Positions 35,901-47,900 of a stretch of 64,000 nt of DNA are shown here, piece after piece. The first letter of the stretch is position 1, and every line of letters begins with the position of its first letter. The position numbers and the translations under genes were made by a program. Source of the DNA: Achatina immaculata (Eukaryota; Mollusca; Gastropoda; Stylommatophora; Achatinidae); NCBI GenBank assembly GCA_009760885.1, contig CM019716.1, positions 14,089,702-14,153,701 of the forward strand, written 5' to 3'. A model generated the notes under the pieces. The model ran no database searches. It was not told the DNA's origin and saw only the letters and a list, made by a program, of their open reading frames with translations.

Positions 35901-38900
35901 CACTGCTCCTGCATGGCAGCTGAAAATCTCGCCAACAGCGCAATGCAGAGATAAGACAGATGACTGAACAACAACCAGTCTCATGGGTGATCAGGAAAAG
36001 AAGATGGACATATGTTGGTCACTTGATGAGAAGAAATGATCAGAGAATCCCAAAACAAACTATCAAGTGTAACACAACAGGCCAAAGAAAAAGAGGCAGA
36101 CCACGTGAAACTCTGAAGAGGACATTGTTAGAGAGGCCAAATTAACAGGCATAAAATCCTTTGATAAGGTTGAAAGACTCGCTAAAGACAGGAAAAATTG
36201 GTAACTACTTTGCGAGCCCTATGTGACATTTAACGGCACGGGAAGGATATAAAATAAGATAAGATAGTTTGTTCCTGTCCACTTTGTCGAAATAAAAATA
36301 TTTTAACTAATTCTCATGTTTTTCATTATTTCTCGTCTAAATTTCAATTGATATAGTACTTATTTGTTTTGTTCAGTCCATGGAATGCACCCTGTTTATC
36401 TGTATATCTGCGTTTCAAGGGCCTCAAATTTTCTTTTTTTATTTTGTTATTTAATATCAAATGTTTTTGCTTATGTGTGTTATTATAACCCATCTTTTTC
36501 TGTTTTACCTTTCTTTCTCTCATTTTTGTTCGAGATATTTTTCTGTAAGTAAGATTAAAGTTGAAATATCACAGATGTGTGCTTTGCTATTATATATAAA
36601 ACTCTTTTTTATTTTATTTTAATTTTTTTTAAACATTTGGAAATTTAGTTCATTTATATAACATGGAAGTGACTTTTGAAGTTATGGCTTAAATTTTGAT
36701 TTTTAGCTGCCCTTACAGTTTTCTTTAATTGGGTTATCGTGCAGATAAGAATAGATTTCATTTTGACAAAGTCTTACATGGTCTGTTTTTGGAAATGAAA
36801 ACGTAGTTGATTTTGAGAAATCCATTGAATGATCTCTGAGGAAAAAAAATAGCAATGTTGAAAGTATTTAGAAGAAGAAATGAAAGGGAAATCTTTTCAT
36901 TCTCATTTTATATGAGGCTGTGGGAACATCAGTTGTTAAAAGTTGTGTAATGTCCGTTGGGTTGATGTCCTGGATAGAACGTTAGTACAAGGTTTGGCTC
37001 TTAGAAAAGACATCAGCCAAGATCAGCCAAGGAGAATATGAACCCAGGATATCAGTCAGTCAGTCATTTGCATGTCTTTCGTGGAACTTTGCCTCCCTAA
37101 CAGCTCTCATGTAGGATTATCGGTTGTACGCAAGATGCCCTGCTGCTGATGCATCCATTCGCAGATCGTCAACGATATCTTGCGGCCATCTTTGCCTTGG
37201 TCTTCCTCTCTTTCTTTTTCCCCCATTATGTACCCTTCCAAGACTATTTTCTCTAAATTATCATGACTTTTAATATGTCCAAAATATTTAAGTTCTCTCT
37301 GTTTAATCTTTCTTATTAGCCAAACTTCTTCAGTAATAAGTTCTTGTAGTATGGATATATTTGTTCTTTTTTTTTTGTGTCCATGATTTTTGAAGGACTC
37401 TTCTGTATCATTTACATTCAAAACCATATATGTATTTTTCAGCTGTTTTGTTAAGTGTCTCAGGCATATGTTGCGATGGGAAAGATGCATGCCCTTAAAA
37501 ATCTTATTTTTGTTGTTCTGTCTGTTCCTCTCCACAGCTTTTTTAGTAGTTTTATTTTTTGAAGAGCGATAGATGTCCTCCTTTTTAATTTCCCTCATTG
37601 TATCTCCATTATTAGTTAGTAATGATCCAAGATATTCAAAACTCTCCACCTCTTTCAAGTTTTCCTCATTAATGTATATTTCAGCTGCCTTATTTGTTTT
37701 GTCAGTTGTCATCAGTTTAGTTTTATTTGCATTAAGATAAAGGTTTTGCTCTTCACTGTTCTTATGGACATAATTAGTTTTTCAGTTCCAGAACTAACAT
37801 TATAAACACTACATTCACTGAAGCAAGCACCCTGGGTATACAATGAGACATTTCAAACTGGCTATTTAGAGAGCAGTATTTTGTAAATAATATTCCACAC
37901 TATAATGATGATGATGAATGTTTGTTGACCCTGTGATTATTTTGCGGTTAGTTTAATCATTTCTTTCGCATGGTTCTCATCTGGAAAATTGTTTTTGTGA
38001 AGATTTTAACTCTTGCCATATTTGATCTTTCTTTCAGCTTGAATGTATGAAGCTGATTGCATCACCACGCTTCACTGACAAGAGGATCGGTTACCTTGGA
38101 GCAATGCTGTTGCTGGATGAAAGACAAGATGTTCATCTGCTTATAACAAACTCTTTGAAGAAGTGAGTTTGAAGCACGCTGAGGGTTATTTTAAAACTGC
38201 CTGCTACAAAAGAGAAATACATCTGCAACTGTTTCTCTTGTGTTTTATCATTTCATGCTCCCAGTCTGTAATGCATATAAATATAGGAAAGCCTAAATTG
38301 CTGGGGTCTTCATTGCCATTCTCTTACTGTTTTCCTTAAGTCTGAAGTGCTTCTTGTAGGTAATTATACATACTTTATACTAAAACCTTGAGATATATAT
38401 ATATATATATATATATCTTCTTCCTCTTCAGTCACCCTGAAACTGCAAGCTGGTATTCTTTTGCAGCTGGTGTTGCGGAGATCAGGCACAGCATCATGTC
38501 AGTTTGAGATCAGATCTTGGCGGCTGTTTCTTTCGGTCCTGGTGTGGAGCTAAAAAAGTAGGGTGTGTGCAGTACTTATTTAGCAGACTCCGCCGCCATG
38601 GGGACAGTGTTGATCCCTGGCCCTTTAACCAGGCTAGGCCTGTTGTTAGGGGTACCAACAGAGAGGTGGAGGAGGGTCTTGGTTGACTATGATTCACACA
38701 ACCCTGACACCAGCATGTCAGCTGTCAGTCACTGGTTGTCAAATCGGACAGCATCTTCTCACCCACCTTGATATACACCAGTTTTGTTTCTAACTGTGCT
38801 GAAATTCTGTCAGACTTCATTCATTATCTTTCCTGTTTCTTATGTGCACATGCAGTACTTTTTTAGTTTATTTGAAGATCAGCCAGTTCTCTCTCTCTCT

Positions 38901-41900
38901 CTCTCATGACATTTGAAAGAGTAACAGACATGACAGTAGTTTCTTGTAATCAGAAAGTGTTTCTTGAAACATTTTATATTACTATAGAGTTTACTACAGC
39001 AATGAAGTACAAGAGCTTTTGTTAGTAACCCAATTGAAGAATATCAGGAAGAGATAATGTGAAAGAAAATATTATTGTTACTCAGATTCATTACTAAAGT
39101 TCATTGTTTAATTTTTATTTAGTGACCTGGGCCATCAGACCCAGTACATTCAAAGTCTGGCTCTGTGTACCTTGGGTGCTATTTGTTCATCTGAGATGAG
39201 CAGAGATTTGGCTGGGGAAGTGGAGAAGATGATTAAATCTTCAAATGCATACATCAAGAAAAAGGTTTGTAGTTTATAATAATAAACATCTTGGTGCTTC
39301 TAGCAGTATTAAATCACATTGCTTGTTTTGCAGCATGTTTAGTGCAGTCTACTAAACCTGAACATTGAAGTCTTAGAAAAAAAGGTAAGATCTCTGAGGA
39401 AGTTCAATGGAATTTTTGTTTTTTAATTAAAAATTTAGATGTCTGCTTGTTGACTGAGGTAGCAAACAGCAGGAATGTCCTGCTGTCAAATCATGTAATA
39501 TTCTTCAGTGACAGAGGATATGTTTTGTACTTCCTCTTCTTCTTCAGCGTTTGCCCTCAGAAGGGCTTTGGCTACATTGTGTCATGGTTATGTGCCTTTC
39601 AGCTCAGCACGTTCAAATTTGGTTAATTTGTGTCATGGTTATGTGCCTTTCAGCTCAGCATGTTCAACTTTGGCTGCATTGTGTCATGGTTATGTGCCTT
39701 TCATCTCAGCACATTCAACTTTGGCTACATTGTGTTATGGTTATGTGCCTTTTGGCTCAGCACATTCAACTTTGGCTACATTGTGTCATGGTTATGTGCC
39801 TTTCAGGTCAGTGCATTCAGCTTTGGCTTATCGCATTTTTGAGACCAGGTTTGCTTTCTCGAGAAAATTGGAGTCTGTATTCATTTTGCCAGACTACTGT
39901 CTGTTTTCAGGGGCACCATTGGGAGGTAGAATAGGATCTTGGTTGGCTATGGTTCACCAGCCTTGATGCAAGCAGTCATCTATGGGTTGGTGACTGCAGT
40001 CTCATTCAGCTTGAGAATTGCATCACAGCATCCATTTTGTATTTTAATGAATGGAAGAGAGAAGAGAAAGTAAACAACTCGCAGACCAACTGGAGTCATG
40101 ATCCGAAATGAGGGTACCTATGCTTTAGAGCACCGGGAATTTCTGAAACATTTATTAGGTGTGTGCATGTATGAAAAAAGAAAAGTGTGGAGGGGAAGCA
40201 GAGTTTCCTCCAGTGATCTTGGGATGTGTATAGATTCAGTCACACCACCGGTAGTTTCCTACATTAACAAGTCCATTTGTTCATGTAGCATCAGTTTGCT
40301 TTTGATTATCTGTTGCAGGCAATTTTGTGTGCGTTTGGCATCATTCGAAAAGTCCCCGACCTGATGGAGATGTTCATTCCTGCCACCAGGTCCCTGCTGA
40401 ATGAGAAAAATCATGGTACTATTTGAAGAATTTGTACAAGAAATCATCCAGAAGTGTGTTCTACATGTTCATTGTGCTAGTCATCTGCTCACTGTCTTTC
40501 CGCGTCTCAGTCTGTTGTTTCTTACTTTTCACCTTTCTCTGTATACATGTGATAGCACATCATTTGTTCAGCTCAGTTTCACCGTATAGTAGTACACATT
40601 TCTCAGCTGAATGAAAACTTTCGAGATTTCTACATTTGCCTGAACTCTGCTGTTGCTGTATGAGACATTTTATTTTTTTGTGTGTAATGTTCTGCAGGTG
40701 TTCTTTTGACTGCTGTGATTCTGATCACGGAGATGAGCGAGAAGAGCCCAGATACTCTGCATCATTTCCGAAAGGCAAGGAATAAATAAATTTTAATTCT
40801 TTTTGTGGATGAGAAATGCTTGCTTTTTTTTTTCTTGTAACTTTTCAGGAAGAGAAATTCTTTCTTAGCATTTTTTTTTTTTCTTGTAACTTTTCAGGAA
40901 GAGAAATTCTTTCTTAGCATTTTTTTTTTCTGAAGATAACATATTGTACGTTTAGTCCTGTGGATGGCAATATTTTCTCAATAATTCTGTCAGTATGCAA
41001 GTCCTTTTTTCTTAGTCCATCTGTCACTATGCAATTCCTTCTTCTTAGTCCTTCTGTCAGTGTGCAGTTCCTTCTTCTTAGTCCTTTTGTCAGTGTGCAG
41101 TTCCATCTTCTTAGTCCTTTTGTCAGTGTGCAGTTCCTTCTTCTTAGTCCTTTTGTCAGTATGCAGTTCCTTCTTCTTAGTCCTTCTGTCAATGTGCAGT
41201 TCCTTCTTCTTAGTCCTTTTGTCAGTATGTAGTTCCTTCTTCTTAGTCCTTCTGTCAATGTGCAGTTCCTTCTTCTTAGTCCTTTTGTCAGTATGCAATT
41301 CCTTCTCAGTCCTTTCAATATGCAATTCCTTTTTTAGTTCTGTAATAGAATATACAATACTCTTTTGGTCCTTTTGTAGACATGCAATCCTTTCCTGCTT
41401 CCTTTGTGAATATTCAAAATTTTTATTGGCCCTTTTATGGATGGTAGAGACCTGATTATCTTGCCTGTCCAGTAATAATTATACTTTTGTCAGAAAATAG
41501 AAAGTCTGCAGAAAATGGCAGTCCAAGTAATTTAGTATTATTAAAAATCTCAGCAGACTGTTTTTTTTTTTTACATATACTTACTAGTTACAGTGCGCTT
41601 TTGAGTATGGAAGTAATGCAGTGGATGGCACTGCAAGTAGGCAGCTGATATTGAAGGCAGTAAGGATGAGGTATAGGACCTCACATCAAACTGCGTAACT
41701 CTGATTGAAAAGAAATTGTCTTAGCTGTATTGTTTAAATAACATAAGAAAAGTGGTACTTAGAAGGGTGAAACTTTCTTTTTTTTTCTTAAAGGAAGTAC
41801 AGTAGACAGTTTCTTAAAGGTGTCCATTAAACAGTTTTTAAGTGCTGTCTTCTCCATAAGCCGGCACAAGTGCCACTATATTTTTGTCCACTTGTACCAA

Positions 41901-44900
41901 AAGTGCTAGAAATGCCACACCATAGTTCATTTTGATTCCAGCTGTAATTCAAATAATTCATTCTCCCATGCAACCTGCTGTCGTTGGAGCCAGCCTTCAT
42001 ATCAACTTCACCCTCTGCAGAGCCCTATCAATGGGCATTTATTTGTCTGTCCCCTCAGTGCTGAAAGGTGTATAGGGAAGAAAACAAGATGATGGCATAT
42101 AATATCATCACGCTTTATAGTTCATTTCAATGAACTTATTGTTTATATATTGTTTACTTCACTATAGCTAGTGCCACAGCTGGTCAGGGTTCTGAAGAAC
42201 CTCATTATGGCTGGATACTCGCCCGAGCATGATGTATCTGGAGTCAGTGACCCATTCCTTCAGGTCAGTGGCTTGCATGTATTTTGTTAATATATGAGGT
42301 GTCCTGAAACAGATGTACCTTTGTGTTCATGTAGTTTGCATGATATTTTCTTCAAGAAAAAGTTGCAGTTGAAAATAAATAAGTCCAGTTGTCAGTGGAT
42401 GTTTGTAATGCAGTGAATGTAAAATGTGAAAGAACTCATTCCTCAATTTATAAGTTTAAATTAATTCTAATTAATCTGCTAATTGTTTGTAAGTTCAGAC
42501 ATTGTGCAACATTTATAAATCATTTTGTATTGTTTAGCTCTGTTATGAAAGTATCTGATATCACTTTAATTATGATTAGATTTCTACAAACTAAGGTTTC
42601 CAGAATTCCTCAGCACTGTTCAACTTTTTTTTTTTTGGATACAGTGTTCACTTTGCATGCAAATGGGTTTGTAAGTTTTTAATGAATTATAATGCTCTTT
42701 TGATGGGAGTGAAGACGGCTGTCCAATGAGGCAATCAGTGACCCATAGCTGATATGCTAGCATCAAGTTTAGCGAACCATAGCTGACCAAGACCCTGTCC
42801 CACCTCTCCGTGGTACCCCCAGTAACAGGCCTAGCCTGGCTAACGAGGCAGGGATCACCATAGTCCCCATGGTGGTGGAGTCTGCTAAAGAAGCGTTGCA
42901 CACCCCCTGCTTTTTAGCTGTACTCAAGGACTGAAAAAATAGCTGCCATAACCAACTCCCACGCCGATACAGTGCTGTGCCTCAACATCTCTAACAGCAT
43001 CAGCTGCAAAGAACAACGGCTCGCAGTTACAAGGAGTTCGTACAAGTACAAGAATGCTCTGTTGAGAACTGAAAGATAAATGTTTGGTCGCAAAACCATT
43101 TCAGTTAGCTTGTTTCTTTTGCATTTCATATTTGTATCTTCTGGGTTGTTTAACTTTGCTTTTGACTATAATTATTTCATTTCTTGTCCAGGTAAAAATT
43201 TTGAGGCTGCTGAGAATCCTGGGTCACAATGATATTGAAGCTAGTGAGACTATGAATGACATTCTAGCACAGGTAATTTTTTTTCTTAGGACAAATGTAT
43301 TAATATTTCCAAATTTTCATTCATAAAGAATTTGTTTTGTTCTGTGTTTTTTCTTATTCTTCTTATCCTGGTCTTGTTTTTGGTGTCAAATATCATAGGT
43401 GATAGGTGACCATGCATAATTTTCAAATTCTTCATTCTGTTGACATAATGTCATATCAGGACATCCATTATAGTTTCATTAGTACTAGAATATGATGTCA
43501 TTTTGACATAGCCATTATATTTTCATGAACATTTTCTTCTCAATGTCAGCCTGTTGTAATCCATGGGGAACATAGTTTGTGTACTTCTTCTGTGTTTGTT
43601 CACACTTGAAAGAGTGTGGTTAGCTTTGTGTCATGGTTTGCAGGTAGGCTGTGATATCTGTGGCTTTTGGCCTGACACATCTTTGAGACATAGCATGTTG
43701 TTAGAGCTGGGTTTTCTTTCTCATTTCAGTCCCTATTCACATGGCTAGAGTACTGTGTGTTAGCAGGGACACCACATAGAGGTGGAATATAGTTTTGATC
43801 AAGCTTTGATTGATGCATGCACTCAGTTGTAGTTCACCAGCTACTATCTTGTGTGTGTGTGCATGCTCACTCGCTCACTCACTAACTCTCTATCTCTCTC
43901 TCTCTCTCTCCAAGAACTCATACTTCTGCCTTTTATAAGCTTTTACTTGCATAAACCCTGCATGTCTTCTTACAAGAAGAACTGTTTTGAACTTCCTGTC
44001 CTTTCAAACTGTACAGTATGAAGAATATGATGGAGGATTTATGTTCATAGCTGGTGTTTTTCAGATAGAGGATAAAAAAGAATTGGTTATGAATAAAATT
44101 TTGAATGTTGAACATATATTGATTCTGTTCTGTTATCTCCTTTCCAGGTTGTTCTTTTCCTGGTTTAGAGTTAGTGAAATTGGATTTAGTAAGATGTAGT
44201 TTAGGCAGAGCTGCCCTGATGAGACAGCACGTGAAAATGGCTGACATGAACATAAAAGAACCATGATGGCTTGTGTCATGAGAAGTTGTTTCCTGGTATA
44301 TTTAATCTCAGCTAAACAGTGATGAGAGGCCTGCAGAAATAATATTTGCCATTTCATTGTGTTCACAGGTGGCTACCAACACAGATACTAGTAAAAATGT
44401 GGGTCATGCAATATTATATGAAATTGTGCTCACTATAATGGGCATTCAGTCCGAAGCTGGACTTAGGGTGAGTTTCAAGCTTGAGGTAAATTTTGTAGTG
44501 TGTGAGTTCATTCATGAGAAACAAGCATTATCTTTAGTGCAGGAGCTGCTCATTTTGTGATGTCTTCATCAGATAAAATAAAGTCATAAAAGAGAAAAGG
44601 TTGACTTTGTGTCACGGGGGGAAAAAAAAAAAAACACTTATTATAGGGATGGGTGAGTAAGAAACAAGGTCACTTATATCATTTTTCCATTTGGATGTAA
44701 TTTTATAAAGAAAATGACAGATGAGAAATACTAAACAGGGCAGATGACAAAAAGCAGTTAAAATGTGGTTTGTTTGTTTGTTTGTTTTTTTTGCAAAAAA
44801 AAAACTGCAGACATACTAAACAGCAGGAAAACTGCAGACATACTAGACAGCAGGAAAACTGCAGACATACTAGACAGCAGTAAAGTTGCATACATACTAG

Positions 44901-47900
44901 ACAGCATGAAAACTGCATATATGTACTGGATAACAAGAAACCTCATATGTACTAGACAACAAGAAACCTCATATATGTACTGGATAACAAGAAACCTCAT
45001 ATATGTACTGGATAACAAGAAACCTCATATATGTACTGGACAAAAAGAAACCTCATACATGTACTGGACAACAAGAAACCTCATATATGTACTGGATAAC
45101 AAGAAACCTCATACATGTACTGGACAACAAGAAACCTCATATATGTACTGGACAACAAGAAAACTGCAAATATAAACTGGACAGGAGGAAAACTGAAACA
45201 GTGCCATCTTTCATATTTCCTTCTATGGCAGACAAAAGAAAGACACAGAAGAAATACAACCTGAACACAAATGTGGCAGCAGAGAAGTCATAATCCATTT
45301 GGGAAAATAAATCTCTTGCTAAAACCATGAATAGACTGTCAAAGTTCTTTGGTCTTGAAGTCTCTGATAATCACTGGAATACTCAAAAAAAAAAAAAAAA
45401 GATGCTGAAGATCAAGAGAAGAGTGTCTGCATGGACTGATCATGTGGCATGGAAGAAGGAAGGAAACTGATGTGATTGATAACACAAGAAGCATTCAGGC
45501 ATGGAGAAGCATGATCAACCAGCGGAAGATGGTATAGCACATGATTAATTTTTAAAATTATTACATTCTTTATCATTTTACTGTACTTTCCATATTAATG
45601 GGATGTTTGTTACCAACAGAACTTTCATAATGTGCAGTTTACCATGTTGTTCCTCTCATTATGTCATATTTGAATATTTTTTATATTGCATTTTTTTTTT
45701 TTCAATACAGGTTCTGGCAGTGAACATTCTTGGACGTTTCCTACTGAACAATGATAAGAACATTAGGTTTGTTTTGTCTTCTTTGTGCATATTTTTAATG
45801 CTGATAGTAATGAGTATTACTTTTTTGTTTAACCAGCATAAAGAACACTGTATGAATCACTGTAGGGAAGCAGGGTGTATGACCAGATATTGACAGTGTA
45901 GAACTGATAGCTACACTGAATATTGACTCTTTGCCATTCCGTCAGCCACATGCATAGGTTTACATGTCAGAATGAGAAATAAATATCTACATCAGTTTTT
46001 TGGAGATTCAAATTCTTTCCCGTGCCATTAAATGTCACGCTTGTTTGCCAAGTTTTCCTGTTTTCGGCGAGTTTTTCAACTTCATCAAGGGATGTTATGC
46101 CCACTAAACTGGCTTCTCTTAACTATGTCCTCTTTAGAGTTTCACGTAGTGGACCTCTTTTTCTTCGGCCTGTTGTGTTCCACTTGATAGCTTGTTTTGG
46201 TATTCTCTGATTGTTTCTTCTCATCACATGGCCTACATATGTCCATCTTCTTTTTCTGATCACCCATGAAACAGGTTGTTGTTTGCTCATCTGTCTTATC
46301 TCTGCATTGTTCTTAAATTCATTCCACTTTACACCAAGTATTTTCCTGAGGCATTTGTTTTCAAAAGAGTCTAATTTCTTGTCTATTTCTTTAGTTGATT
46401 TCCAGCTTTGCATACATAAATGAGGGTGGATATGAGGGTGAATTTGAATTTAATAATCTTAACTTGGTTTTTGCACTTATAACTTTTGAATTTCATGTGT
46501 TCTCAAGATTTTTGAAAGACAATGCTGGTTTTACAATTCTAATTCTAACTTCCTTCCTGGTGTCACCGTCCTGGTCTATGTAGCTGCTAAGGTATGCAGA
46601 TTGGTTTACTTCATCAACAGCTCTTCCTTCTACGTATATTTTTCCTTCTTGATTAATGAGAAGTTTCATTATTTTTGTTTTGATTTGTTAATTTCAAGAT
46701 CTATTTTGCTAGCCAAGGAAGACAGGGAATCTGTTTTATCCTGCATTGATTTCACAATGTCACTGATAAGAGTTATGTCATCAGCAAAATTAAGATCTTC
46801 TATTTGGGTCCCATGTACCCAGTCAATGCCAGTTTTACCTGTGCATCATCTTTTCATTATAAAGTCTAATGCAATTCCAAAAAGCAAGGGAGATAATATA
46901 CATCCTTGTTTCATGCCTGATTCAAAATATACACCACTAATTATGCTGAATATGGGTATGGTATCATTTCCTCCTTGACAGCAGCTTGGCCAGTGTGTTT
47001 ATTATAAAGCCGATTTTCTTTATTTCATTGACATTATCATTTATATAATTAAAACCATAACAATAGATGATTAGAATTTTTTTGAGCATGGGTAAAAAAA
47101 AAAGATAGAGAATCTAAAAATAATCACTGGAGAATTGGAGGAAAAAAAAGAAAGACAAGGAGAATCTGAAAATTATCACTGGAAAACTTGAGGAAGAAAA
47201 AAGAAAGAAATAGATAGAAATATGGTGGATCTAATTGCACTGAAAAAAAGATAGCTGATCTAATTAGAAAAATACCTGGTACCATGCAAACAGCATATTC
47301 TTTTCCAGTTTATTCAGCCTGTATGTTTTTCTATAAATGAGGAGTAGGCCAAAACATTTGTATTCACCGTAATTGAATACAGTTGTTCCTACTTTCTTTT
47401 TTTTAAATTGTAATTATTCATCATTAGCAAGACCTATCAACGTATCTCTTAATGAGTGAATTCTAACATTCAAAAGTTTTCACTAGCAATATGATTACTT
47501 AATCATATTGCTAGTGAAAACTTTTGAATGTTAGAATTTAGTTTGAACTATCAGTCTAAAAAATCTGGCCAGAGAACACAATCTATTCTTATGTGCACTG
47601 ATGCACCCTAAAAAAAAGTTTATCTTAATCTGTCCTATTTATTCATTACCAGATATGTTGCATTGAATACATTGTTACGAGTGGTCAGTGCAGATTATAA
47701 TGCAGTTCAAAGACACAGAACAACAATTGTGGATTGCTTGAAAGATCCAGATGTATCCATACGAAGGTAAGTACAGAAAAATATATCAACTGGACTTTGT
47801 AATTTTAAATGGTTTGCTTTTGTTACAGAGGCAGCACTAAACCACCTCATTGCTAATGTGCTGTATAGAGATAAGAGTGACAGAGCCAGCACTAAACCTC

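Noticed and set aside
39508..39966. 152-codon + frame
   Set aside because: Product of the 51-bp minisatellite; not joined to AP1G1 exons in phase.
40914..41455. Repetitive frames on both strands (111-134 codons)
   Set aside because: Products of the 33-bp minisatellite.
44703..45175. Repetitive frames of 77-136 codons
   Set aside because: Products of the 27-28-bp minisatellite.
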